Positions 41,768 through 49,778 of a DNA stretch of 64,000 bases are shown here, in pieces. The notes below the pieces were generated by a model. The model ran no database searches and was not told the origin of the DNA. It saw nothing but the letters and a program-made list of their open reading frames with translations. Each line of letters opens with the position of its first letter. Position 1 is the first letter of the stretch. The stretch comes from Sporosarcina sp. NCCP-2716 (GTDB lineage Bacteria; Bacillota; Bacilli; Bacillales_A; Planococcaceae). Made by a program: the position numbers and the translations under genes. Location of the stretch: NCBI RefSeq assembly GCF_023707985.1, contig NZ_BRCF01000008.1, positions 1 to 64,000 of the forward strand, read 5' to 3'.

Positions 41768-42598
41768 ATGTCATCGATCTATACAGGAACGAAACAGCTG
41801 AAGAATGGCGTGGAGATGCCGCGCTTCGGACTCGGTGTCTACAAGATGACTGACCCGGAACAAACTGTCGAGGCGATTACGTACGCGCTCCGTAACGGCT
41901 ACCGCGCCATCGACACTGCTGCCATTTATGAGAACGAAGCAGAAACCGGGGAAGCGATCCGGATGTCCGGTCTGGACAGAAGTGAACTGTTCATCACCTC
42001 GAAAGTGTGGAACACCGACCAAGGCTACGATCAGACATTGCGGGCATTTGAGACGTCCCTCAAGAAACTGGGGCTCGATTACTTGGATCTATACTTGACG
42101 CATTGGCCGATGCCGGGAACGTTCGCGGACACGTACCGGGCGATCGAGCGCCTTTACGATGAAAAACTGATCCGGGTGCCGGGTGTCTCCAACCACCATA
42201 TCCATCATCTGGAGGAGCTTGCCGTGACTGCGAACGTTGCCCCGATGGTGAACCAGGTGGAACTTCACCCGCTGCTGACACAAGTGCCGCTGCGGGATTA
42301 CTGCCTCGACCATGGCATTGCTGTTACGTCGTGGTCGCCGCTCGCGAGAGGGCAGCTGCTCGACAATACGGTGCTGACTGAAATCGGTGAAGCACACGGG
42401 AAGACGGCGGCACAGGTGATCATCCGCTGGCATCTGCAGCATGACCTGATCGTCATTCCGAAGTCGGTCACACCGGAACGGATCCTCGAAAACAGCCAAG
42501 TCGGCGATTTCCAGCTGACTGATGAAGAAATGGTGAAGATCGACGGACTGAACCGCAACGAACGGACAGGCACCGATCCGGACACGATCGGACGATAA
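41768..42598 (+). CDS. Aldo/keto reductase (AKR5-type)
   Basis: 276 aa from the third of three tandem ATG codons, 7 bp after AAGGAGG. NADPH-dependent carbonyl reduction. Catalytic tetrad D49, Y54, K79 and H112 (AIDTAAIYENE, FITSKVW, LYLTHWP). The C-terminal VIPKSVTPERILENSQV binds the cofactor phosphate. The substrate cannot be told; glyoxal-type or 2,5-diketogluconate reductase activity is common in the family (like YvgN/YtbE of B. subtilis). Confidence 0.92.
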   Translation: MSSIYTGTKQLKNGVEMPRFGLGVYKMTDPEQTVEAITYALRNGYRAIDTAAIYENEAETGEAIRMSGLDRSELFITSKVWNTDQGYDQTLRAFETSLKKLGLDYLDLYLTHWPMPGTFADTYRAIERLYDEKLIRVPGVSNHHIHHLEELAVTANVAPMVNQVELHPLLTQVPLRDYCLDHGIAVTSWSPLARGQLLDNTVLTEIGEAHGKTAAQVIIRWHLQHDLIVIPKSVTPERILENSQVGDFQLTDEEMVKIDGLNRNERTGTDPDTIGR

Positions 42599-42635
42599 AA
42601 AAAGCGGCATGGATCGATATCCATGCCGCTTTTGT
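42599..42635 (+). terminator. Bidirectional terminator between convergent genes
   Basis: AAAGCGGCATGG (42601-42612) with CCATGCCGCTTT (42621-42632), A-rich on the left and T-rich on the right. Serves the reductase (+) and the pseudouridine synthase (-). Confidence 0.85.
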
Positions 42636-42639
42636 CTGT

Positions 42640-43482
42640 TCATTCAGCTGTGATCGTCACTTTCTCGCCGGTGAATGGGTGGACGAACGACGTTTCCGCC
42701 GCTGTCAGACGGTACGATCCGTCCGGCAGCGCCTGTGCTCCGTACAAGTTGTCACCGACAACCGGGTGTCCGAGGTGAGCCATGTGTACACGGATCTGAT
42801 GGGTGCGCCCTGTGTCGAGTGTCGCTTCGATGTTAGTCGATTCCTCTGTCCGTCCGGTTACGGTGAAATGTGTCACCGCCGACTGGCCGGACATGGAGAT
42901 CCGTCTGCGCGATGCATGATGGCGGTCGCGGCCGATCGGCAGGTTGACCATGCCGCGCGTCTTTTTCAGACGGCCTTCGAGCTCGGCACGGTAGACCCGG
43001 CGGATATCGTTTGAAGCAAGCATCCGGTCGAACATCGCTTTGGCCATCGGATGCTTCGCGATGAGGACGATGCCGGCTGTCCCTTTGTCAAGACGCTGGA
43101 TATGCTCCGCATATTCACCGCCGTCAGCCCGGACGTGTGCGATGACAGCATTCATCAGAGTCGGTTCACTGCTCGCGCCGTCGGGGTGGACCGGGATGCC
43201 GGCCGGCTTGAACGCCGCCAGGTAATGGTCGTCCTCCTGCAGCACCCGCACACCGGGGACGTCTTTCGATTCATAGTCGGATTGCGCTGCGGGAAGGGTG
43301 AACGTCAGCACAGTTCCTTCCCCGAGCGGCAGGCGCCAGGAAACCGGCTCACCCGTTTCACCGGTGACGCCGTCGGCCATCCGCAGTTCGTGGATATTTT
43401 TCTTGCCGGCCTGCCATTCATCACGCAGCAGCTGCTCGAGTGTCTGGCTGCCGTCTTGGACGGTGTATTTGAAAGTTGTCAT
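42640..43482 (-). CDS. RluA-family pseudouridine synthase
   Basis: 280 aa from ATG 43482 (AAGAGGACAG upstream); an upstream in-frame start at 43509 is less likely. Catalytic Asp in the QRLDKGTAG motif (RluA family HRLDxxTSG), GRTHQIRVHMAHLGHPVVGD later, and an IPVHPDG block. It converts uridine to pseudouridine in rRNA or tRNA; the target is not evident. The N-terminal 70 residues lack a clear S4 domain. The BdbA-like gene lies just upstream on the same strand. Confidence 0.9.
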   Translation of the reverse strand: MTTFKYTVQDGSQTLEQLLRDEWQAGKKNIHELRMADGVTGETGEPVSWRLPLGEGTVLTFTLPAAQSDYESKDVPGVRVLQEDDHYLAAFKPAGIPVHPDGASSEPTLMNAVIAHVRADGGEYAEHIQRLDKGTAGIVLIAKHPMAKAMFDRMLASNDIRRVYRAELEGRLKKTRGMVNLPIGRDRHHASRRRISMSGQSAVTHFTVTGRTEESTNIEATLDTGRTHQIRVHMAHLGHPVVGDNLYGAQALPDGSYRLTAAETSFVHPFTGEKVTITAE

Positions 43483-43505
43483 AGTCTGTCCTCTTTTCCG
43501 ATCTG

Positions 43506-43979
43506 TCACTTACCGTAATACGTATTGAAGAATTCGTGGATGTTCTCTTCCGGCTGAAGCCCGACGAGACGGCCGACTTCTTGGCCGTTTTCGTACTGGA
43601 CGAGCGCAGGCCAGGCGTCGATGCCGTACTTCTCTTTTGCCTGATCACCGAATTCCAGCATGTTGAACTGGTTCACTTTCACGCCTTCTTCCTTCGCGAT
43701 CGGCATGAGGATCGGTGTCATCTGCATGCAGTAATGGCATTCCGGATGGAAATAATAGACCGTCGTCGGCTCACCCGACTCAATTTTCTTGAATACGGCA
43801 TCCGGCAGTACGATGCTGTCATAATTTTCGTTGCCGATCAGGTCGACCGTCGATTTCGCCAAGTCATCTGTCCCGTACGGGTTGTCTTTCAGTTTGCTTT
43901 TGTTCGAGGCATTGGTGAGAGCGATGATCGCGACAAAAAATACGACGACGATCCCGCCGATAATGAGCAGTTTCTTCAA
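43506..43979 (-). CDS. Membrane-anchored thioredoxin-like protein (BdbA-like)
   Basis: 157 aa from TTG 43979, with GAGAGGAAC upstream. An N-terminal membrane anchor (LLIIGGIVVVFFVAIIAL, about 4-22) puts the thioredoxin domain outside the membrane. Redox motif C81-H-Y-C84 in YFHPECHYC, and the cis-Pro region WPALVQYENG. The start lies next to the bdbC stop, so the two form an operon of a thiol oxidase and its DsbB-like reoxidase. It introduces disulfides into exported proteins. Confidence 0.85.
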   Translation of the reverse strand: MKKLLIIGGIVVVFFVAIIALTNASNKSKLKDNPYGTDDLAKSTVDLIGNENYDSIVLPDAVFKKIESGEPTTVYYFHPECHYCMQMTPILMPIAKEEGVKVNQFNMLEFGDQAKEKYGIDAWPALVQYENGQEVGRLVGLQPEENIHEFFNTYYGK

Positions 43980-43981
43980 TT

Positions 43982-44407
43982 TCAGTTCCTCTCCTTCGGG
44001 TGCATAAGCATAAGGATGCTTGCTATCAGTATAAAGATGAATGCCGTCAACGCCATGAATGGGATCGTGATGAATCCAAGATAATTCACGTATTGGGCTG
44101 TGCACGGCACTTCTCCGCACGTGCCTGCATGATTTTGCAGGAGGTTCACTTTCTGCAGTGCATAATGGTAGCCGGACAGCAGGACGCCGATTCCGCTGAA
44201 AACAGCTGTCGTCACAGCAATTCGGCTGTTCTTCTGGATCAGGGCAACCCCTGCAATCAGTATGATCGGATACATGAGGATCCGCTGGTACCAGCAGTAC
44301 AGACAAGGAACGTACCCTTTCACTTCGGAATAGTAGAGCGATCCGGCAGTGGCGACCAGCGCGACCGTCCAGATGAACACTAAAAGATTTTCTTGCCGTT
44401 TTTCCAT
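43982..44407 (-). CDS. bdbC: Disulfide bond formation protein, DsbB family
   Basis: 141 aa with four membrane helices. C35-L-Y-C38 in the first loop and C97/C102 (CGEVPC) in the second are the two cysteine pairs that pass electrons to quinone. It reoxidises the thioredoxin-like partner encoded 2 bp downstream. Size and pattern equal B. subtilis BdbC. Confidence 0.92.
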   Translation of the reverse strand: MEKRQENLLVFIWTVALVATAGSLYYSEVKGYVPCLYCWYQRILMYPIILIAGVALIQKNSRIAVTTAVFSGIGVLLSGYHYALQKVNLLQNHAGTCGEVPCTAQYVNYLGFITIPFMALTAFIFILIASILMLMHPKERN

Positions 44408-44523
44408 TTGCCTGCTCCTCTCAGCTGGGTTCGCTCCCCATTATAAAGGGTAAACCACTTTTTCGCTATTGTTCGGCATATTCGCCTGGAAAGTGGGTAT
44501 ACAAGGTTACGAGGTGATTTTTG

Positions 44524-46083
44524 TTGAGTGAGGAATTCGATTTATCATCATTTGAAACGAGCATGGTCGTCCGTCAGATGCAGTTGTCGGACATACCGGA
44601 AATACTGGAAATGCAGATAGCCTGCTTCCCTGGCATGGAACCTTGGGAGAAGGAGCATCTGGAGAGCCACTTGGCGATTTTCCCCGAGGGGCAGTTTGTC
44701 GCGGAACTCGACGGGCGGATCATCGGCTCCTGTTCAAGCCTGATCGTCAACTTCGCAGAATACGACGACCGCCATACGTGGGATGACATTTCAGACAACG
44801 GTTACATAACGAACCATAACCCCGAAGGCTACAACTTATACGGCATCGAAGTGATGGTGCATCCCGGATACCGCCGCATGCGGGTCGGCGAGCGGCTGTA
44901 TGAAGCCCGGAAAGAGCTGGCCCGGCAGCTGAACCTGAAGTCGATCATCATCGGCGGACGCATCCCGAATTACCATAAGTTTGCGGACGAAATGTCGCCG
45001 CGCGAGTATGTCGATGCTGTGGCGCGCCACCGCATCTATGATCCGGTCCTGACCTTCCAGATCATGAATGACTTCACCCTGATGCGCATCAATCCGAACT
45101 ATTTGCCGGATGATAAGGCATCGAAGCGGTATGCGACACTTATGGAATGGAACAATATCGACTACCGGGCCGTCACGAAACGGCATTACAAGACGAGCTA
45201 CCCGGTGCGTATTTGTGTCGTCCAGTATCTGATGCGCAAGATCTCCTGCTTCGACGAACTCGCGTCACAAGTGGAGTATTTCGTCCGCGTCGCGGCGGAT
45301 GCGAACTCGGATTTCGTCGTCTTCCCGGAAATCTTCACGACACAGCTCATGTCGTTCCTGGATGAGCCGTCCGCAAGCCAGGCTGTCCGGAAGATCGCGA
45401 CGGAGTATACGGAAGACTATATCGAGCTGTTCAACAGCCTGTCCGTACGCTACAACGTCAATATCATCGGCGGCTCCCACTTCGTCGAGGAAGAGGATGA
45501 AGAGATCTACAATATCTCCTACCTGTTCAGACGGGACGGATCGATCGACAAGCAGTACAAGCTGCATATCACCCCGAACGAGAAGAAGTATTGGGGGATC
45601 AGCGCAGGGGATTCCGTCCGCGTTTTCGATACGGACTGCGGAAAGATCGCCATCCAGGTCTGCTATGACATCGAGTTCCCGGAGCTTGCCCGTATCGCGA
45701 CCGACAAAGGGGCGAACATCATCTTCACTCCGTTCTGTACGGAAGATCGGCAAGGCTATTTACGTGTGCGCTATTGTGCGCAGGCGCGGGCCGTGGAAAA
45801 CCAGATCTACACGGTCATTTCCGGAACGGTCGGGAACTTGCCGCAGGCGGTCAATATGGATATCCAGTATGCCCAGTCCGCCATCTTCGCACCTTCCGAT
45901 TTCGAGTTTGCGCGTGACGGCATCGTCGGCGAGACGAATGCGAATCTTGAAACGGTGCTGATCGGCGATGTCGATCTGGAGATTCTGAAGCGCCAGCGTC
46001 AGGAAGGGACGGTCAAGCAGCTGAAAGACCGCCGGCATGATGTGTACAAAGTGGAATACTTCTCAAAGAACCCGGGACAATGA
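44524..46083 (+). CDS. yhcX: Bifunctional GNAT acetyltransferase/carbon-nitrogen hydrolase (YhcX-like)
   Basis: 519 aa from TTG 44524 (a TTG also at 44521), GAGGTG upstream. Residues 15-170 are a GNAT domain (VRQMQLSDIPEILEMQ, GYRRMRVGERLYEARKEL). About 220-490 are a nitrilase-type hydrolase with catalytic E269 (VVFPEIF), K346 (KQYKLH) and C380 (QVCYDIEFPE). Known in B. subtilis as YhcX; a role in auxin-like or amide metabolism has been suggested, but the substrate is not certain. Confidence 0.9.
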   Translation: MSEEFDLSSFETSMVVRQMQLSDIPEILEMQIACFPGMEPWEKEHLESHLAIFPEGQFVAELDGRIIGSCSSLIVNFAEYDDRHTWDDISDNGYITNHNPEGYNLYGIEVMVHPGYRRMRVGERLYEARKELARQLNLKSIIIGGRIPNYHKFADEMSPREYVDAVARHRIYDPVLTFQIMNDFTLMRINPNYLPDDKASKRYATLMEWNNIDYRAVTKRHYKTSYPVRICVVQYLMRKISCFDELASQVEYFVRVAADANSDFVVFPEIFTTQLMSFLDEPSASQAVRKIATEYTEDYIELFNSLSVRYNVNIIGGSHFVEEEDEEIYNISYLFRRDGSIDKQYKLHITPNEKKYWGISAGDSVRVFDTDCGKIAIQVCYDIEFPELARIATDKGANIIFTPFCTEDRQGYLRVRYCAQARAVENQIYTVISGTVGNLPQAVNMDIQYAQSAIFAPSDFEFARDGIVGETNANLETVLIGDVDLEILKRQRQEGTVKQLKDRRHDVYKVEYFSKNPGQ

Positions 46084-46125
46084 AAAGACGGCTGCAGAGT
46101 GTAAGCTCTGCAGCCGTCTTTTTCT
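46084..46125 (+). terminator. Bidirectional terminator between yhcX and the CorC-like gene
   Basis: AAAGACGGCTGCAGAG pairs with CTCTGCAGCCGTCTTT across TGTAAG, ending in T5. Confidence 0.88.
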
Positions 46126-46133
46126 AATGCGGA

Positions 46134-47489
46134 TCAGTCGTCCGCTTCTTCCTGTGTCAGATCGGAGCCGTCCGGGACGAGTTTCTCCGCTTCCAAGTAG
46201 AGGATATGATGACCTTCCACGTCTTTCACGGAGAACTCATAACCCTGTTCGATGATCTTTTCACCGGGGATGGCCTCGAACCGCTGGGACATGATCCAGC
46301 CGCCGATCGTATCGATATCCTCTTCATCGATGTCGATGCCGAGAGTCGTGTTGACGTTCTCGATCAGCATTTTCGCGTCGAGGATATAATGGTTCTCCCC
46401 GATCACCTGGACATCCGGCAGTTCATCTTTGTCGAATTCATCCTGGATCTCGCCGACGATCTCCTCGAGGATGTCTTCGATGGTCACCAGCCCGGAAGTA
46501 CCGCCGTATTCGTCCATTAGGATCGCCATATGGATCCGTTCCCGCTGGATCTTCAGCAGCAGATCCCCGATGGCCATCGTTTCGATGACACGGATGATCG
46601 GCTGCATATATGCAGCAACGGGCAGTTCGCCGTTTTTCGGATTCTTGATGTATGCCGTCAGCAAGTTCTTCATATTGATGAGCCCGATGACATGGTCTTT
46701 GTCCCCGTCCGTGACAGGGTACCGTGTGAATTGCTCCACACCTTCCATATTGAACAGTTCTTTCGACGTCATTTCCTTACTGATGGATATCATTTCAGTC
46801 CGCGGCACCATGATCTCTTTTGCGACCCGGTCGTCGAACTCGAAGATCTTGTTCACGTACTTGTATTCGGACTGGTTGATCTCCCCGCTTTTCAGACTGT
46901 CGGAGAGGATCATCCGGAGCTCTTCCTCCGTATGGGCGACGTCCGCTTCCGACATCGGCCGGAAGCCGAACATCCGGGTGACGAAGCGTGCACTGATGTT
47001 CATGAGCTTGATGATCGGATACATCGTACGGAAAAACAGAATGAGCGGCTTGGCGAGGGACAGTGTGATACGCTCCGCTTTCTGGATGGCGATCGTCTTC
47101 GGCGCAAGTTCCCCGACAACTACATGCAGGAACGTCACGATGATCAGCGCGATGGCGAATGACAGAAAAGCGGTCAGGCTCTGCGACAGATCCAAGCGGT
47201 AGAATACCGGCTCGAACAAGAGGGCGACCGTCGGCTCCCCGAGCATCCCGAGGCCGAGTGCTGTAATGGTGATGCCGAGCTGGCAGGCGGACAGGTAATC
47301 ATCCAGATTCGTCACGACGCGCTGAGCGTCGATCGCTTTCTTATTACCTTCCAATGCGAGCTGGTCGATCCTCGTCATCCGAACTTTCACTATTGCAAAC
47401 TCAGCTGCCACGAAAAAGGCAGTGAGGGCGATTAAGGCAGCAAATGCTGCCAAGCGTATGGGAATATCCAAATAGGTGCTTTGTTCCAT
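46134..47489 (-). CDS. CNNM/CorC-HlyC family membrane protein with CBS domains
   Basis: 451 aa from ATG 47489. A CNNM transmembrane domain (about 10-190, four helices), paired CBS domains (about 215-335, ATP/Mg2+ sensing), and a C-terminal CorC_HlyC domain (VQVIGENHYILDAKMLIENVN) make a family linked to Mg2+ export, such as MpfA of B. subtilis. The start is uncertain. AGGAGGTG lies about 27 bp upstream with no in-frame start right after it, and a longer reading begins at 47552. Confidence 0.87.
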   Translation of the reverse strand: MEQSTYLDIPIRLAAFAALIALTAFFVAAEFAIVKVRMTRIDQLALEGNKKAIDAQRVVTNLDDYLSACQLGITITALGLGMLGEPTVALLFEPVFYRLDLSQSLTAFLSFAIALIIVTFLHVVVGELAPKTIAIQKAERITLSLAKPLILFFRTMYPIIKLMNISARFVTRMFGFRPMSEADVAHTEEELRMILSDSLKSGEINQSEYKYVNKIFEFDDRVAKEIMVPRTEMISISKEMTSKELFNMEGVEQFTRYPVTDGDKDHVIGLINMKNLLTAYIKNPKNGELPVAAYMQPIIRVIETMAIGDLLLKIQRERIHMAILMDEYGGTSGLVTIEDILEEIVGEIQDEFDKDELPDVQVIGENHYILDAKMLIENVNTTLGIDIDEEDIDTIGGWIMSQRFEAIPGEKIIEQGYEFSVKDVEGHHILYLEAEKLVPDGSDLTQEEADD

Positions 47490-47648
47490 GCCGCACGCGG
47501 GAGAAACAAAGCGTACACCTCCTGTAGTTTTAAAATAGGGTAGATGATTCAATGATAAGGTAAAAACAGCGGAAATTCAATGATTTTTCCTCGGTGTGTC
47601 CATCCGTGCCGCTTGGAGAACCAATTTTCGAAAGATTGCAAGAAAGTG

Positions 47649-47678
47649 TTGACAATATTCAAAAGAGCATGCTAATCT
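47649..47678 (+). promoter_or_regulatory. Promoter of the bmr leader
   Basis: TTGACA (47649-47654), 18-bp spacer, TAATCT (47673-47678). It starts a leader of about 350 nt in front of bmrC. Confidence 0.65.
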
Positions 47679-47703
47679 GGAATTATTCGAAACTCGAAAG
47701 AAA

Positions 47704-47761
47704 GGAGTGCTTGACATGACTGCAGCTGGAAAAAAAACAAACCGACAATTTCAAGCACTCC
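47704..47761 (+). promoter_or_regulatory. Leader hairpin that hides the first ORF's binding site
   Basis: GGAGTGCTTG (47704-47713) pairs perfectly with CAAGCACTCC (47752-47761), and flanking AAA/TTT extend it. The GGAG is the ribosome binding site of the 18-aa ORF, so translation and folding exclude each other. Confidence 0.65.
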
Positions 47762-47772
47762 CTTTTGAATAG
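47716..47772 (+). CDS. Leader peptide, 18 aa (bmrB-like)
   Basis: ATG 47716 behind AAAGGAG, TAG at 47770. Sequence MTAAGKKTNRQFQALPFE. It overlaps the arms of a stable hairpin and is followed by a terminator. In B. subtilis, bmrB encodes a leader peptide that controls bmrCD by ribosome-mediated attenuation in response to translation inhibitors. Position and layout match; the sequence itself is not compared. Confidence 0.6.
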   Translation: MTAAGKKTNRQFQALPFE

Positions 47773-47830
47773 GCGATTTCTGGCTGCACGGCAGCGGAAC
47801 GCTTGAACGGAAGGGACACGTCCCCGTTTC

Positions 47831-47869
47831 AGACACACACTTCTGAATAGGAGCGTGTGTCTTTTTTTC
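47831..47869 (+). terminator. Attenuator terminator in the bmr leader
   Basis: AGACACAC (47831-47838) with GTGTGTCT (47855-47862), then T7. It would stop most transcripts before bmrC unless an alternative fold forms. Confidence 0.75.
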
Positions 47870-47940
47870 TGTTTTTGAAATGGATGTCTTCACGCTTCTG
47901 CGTGCTGCATAGAGATGAATGGGAAAGGGGCGTTATCGAT

Positions 47941-48003
47941 GTGATGAAACCAATCGGGCAAGTGAAGAGTACGGGGAAAAAGGAGACAGGTGATGGCGGA
48001 TAG
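47941..48003 (+). CDS. Second leader ORF, 20 aa
   Basis: GTG 47941 with AAAGGGG upstream, ending TAG at 48001. It overlaps the start of the third small ORF (47993). Lys/Gly-rich, not recognised. Part of a chain of overlapping short ORFs before bmrC. Confidence 0.4.
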   Translation: MMKPIGQVKSTGKKETGDGG

Positions 48004-48073
48004 CCAGCCGTCTCCAGGAAAGGTCGTAGAAAAGTATGTTTTCGGTTTTAGGGAAATTAAGTTGGTTTTTTAA
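47993..48073 (+). CDS. Third leader ORF, 26 aa, overlapping bmrC
   Basis: ATG 47993, 7 bp after AAAAAGGAG, ending TAA at 48071. It runs past the bmrC start (48036) in another frame, so ribosomes on it could open the bmrC site. Its own binding site lies in a hairpin GGAGAC (47982-47987)/GTCTCC (about 48012-48017). Confidence 0.5.
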   Translation: MADSQPSPGKVVEKYVFGFREIKLVF

Positions 48074-49778
48074 GGAGAATAAAACACGGTACACTGTTGC
48101 ACTGCTGCTGCTCATGCTGACAAGCGTGCTCGCAATCGTACCGCCATGGATCATCGGGAAGGCGATCGACGGGATCCACCTGAACACGATGACCTCAGAA
48201 ACGCTCTGGACGTACATCGGGATCATGCTGCTCATCATCGTGGTCGGCTATGTCGGGGACTTCGTCTGGCAGTACCAGCTGTTCGGCGGCGCCAACGTCA
48301 TCGAACGGAAATTGCGCGGCAATCTCATGCGCCACTTCCTGAAGATGACACCGTCGTTCTACCAGCGCAACAAGACCGGTGATCTGATGGCCCGCTCGAC
48401 GAACGACTTGCAGGCGATTTCAGAGACAGCCGGCTTCGGGATCATGACACTGATCGATTCGACTGTATATTTGTCCACGCTGATCGTCATGATGGGCTTC
48501 CTCGTATCATGGAAGCTGACATTGGCGGCGATCCTGCCGCTTCCGATCCTCGCGTACCTCATGCAGGTGCTCGGCAAGCGGATCCATCTGAAATTCGTCA
48601 CAGCCCAGCGCGCGTTCGGTGATCTGAACGACGATGTGCTCGAAGCGGTGGCAGGGGTGCGCGTTGTCCGTGCCTACGTCCAGGAGCGTGCCGAAGAAGG
48701 GCGTTTCGCGGAGGCGACGGAAGACGTCTATCAGAAAAATATGGACGTCGAGCGGATCGATGCACTGTTCACACCGATTTCGAAGATCATGACATCACTG
48801 TCGTATATGATCGGACTCGGCTACGGAGCCTATCTCGTGTCGGTGGAGGAAATGACGCTCGGAGGACTCGTGACATTCAACGTATATCTCGGCATGATCG
48901 TCTGGCCGATGTTCGCAATCGGCGAACTCATCAACGTCATGCAGCGCGGCAATGCGTCGCTCGACCGTGTCCAGGAAACGCTGGACGCAGCCGAAGATGT
49001 GCGCGATCCGTCCATGCCCGTGCAGATGGAACGGCCGGGGATGCTCGGTTTCGACGAAGTGAGCTTCAGCTATCCGACGTCGCACCGTAAAAACCTGGAC
49101 AGTATCCAGCTGAAACTCGGCGGCGGCCAGACACTCGGCATCGTCGGGAAGACGGGAAGCGGGAAGACGACATTCGTCAAGCAGCTGCTGCGTGAATATC
49201 CTGCGGGTGAAGGTCTGCTGACATTCGACGGCAGGCGGCTCGACGACATGACGAAAGAACAGGTCCGCAGCTGGGTCGGCTACGTCCCGCAGGATCATGT
49301 CCTGTTCTCCCGTTCCGTGCGGGATAATATCCTGTTCGGTAAACCGGATGCGACGGACGCAGACATCGCAGAAGCGATCCGCCTCGCGCATTTCGAAAAG
49401 GATCTGGAAATGCTTCCGGAAGGGCTTGCGACGCTCGTCGGCGAAAAAGGTGTCGCGCTGTCCGGCGGGCAGAAACAGCGCATTTCGATTGCCCGAGCCA
49501 TCGTGAAAAATCCGGAGATCCTCGTGCTGGACGACTCGCTTTCCGCAGTCGATGCGAAGACGGAAACGAGGATCATCGAAAATATCCAGAATGAGCGGAG
49601 CGGGAAGACGACAATCATCACGACCCACCGATTGTCCGCCGTCCAGCACGCCGACTGGATACTTGTCCTCGAAGACGGCCGTGTCATCGAGGAAGGGACA
49701 CATGAAGACCTGCTGGCAGCAAACGGCTGGTACAAAGAACAATATGACCGTCAGCAGATTGGAGGTGACGAGTCATGA
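48036..49778 (+). CDS. bmrC: Multidrug ABC exporter half-transporter, degenerate site subunit (BmrC/YheI-like)
   Basis: 580 aa. Six-helix membrane domain (about 15-320), then the nucleotide-binding domain with Walker A GKTGSGKTT (371-379), LSGGQ and Walker B D499. The residue after it is D500 (LVLDDSLS) where a catalytic Glu is expected, so one ATP site is inactive, as in BmrC of the BmrCD heterodimer. Overlaps bmrD by 4 bp. Exports drugs; expression is probably governed by the leader at 47649-48035. Confidence 0.9.
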   Translation: MFSVLGKLSWFFKENKTRYTVALLLLMLTSVLAIVPPWIIGKAIDGIHLNTMTSETLWTYIGIMLLIIVVGYVGDFVWQYQLFGGANVIERKLRGNLMRHFLKMTPSFYQRNKTGDLMARSTNDLQAISETAGFGIMTLIDSTVYLSTLIVMMGFLVSWKLTLAAILPLPILAYLMQVLGKRIHLKFVTAQRAFGDLNDDVLEAVAGVRVVRAYVQERAEEGRFAEATEDVYQKNMDVERIDALFTPISKIMTSLSYMIGLGYGAYLVSVEEMTLGGLVTFNVYLGMIVWPMFAIGELINVMQRGNASLDRVQETLDAAEDVRDPSMPVQMERPGMLGFDEVSFSYPTSHRKNLDSIQLKLGGGQTLGIVGKTGSGKTTFVKQLLREYPAGEGLLTFDGRRLDDMTKEQVRSWVGYVPQDHVLFSRSVRDNILFGKPDATDADIAEAIRLAHFEKDLEMLPEGLATLVGEKGVALSGGQKQRISIARAIVKNPEILVLDDSLSAVDAKTETRIIENIQNERSGKTTIITTHRLSAVQHADWILVLEDGRVIEEGTHEDLLAANGWYKEQYDRQQIGGDES

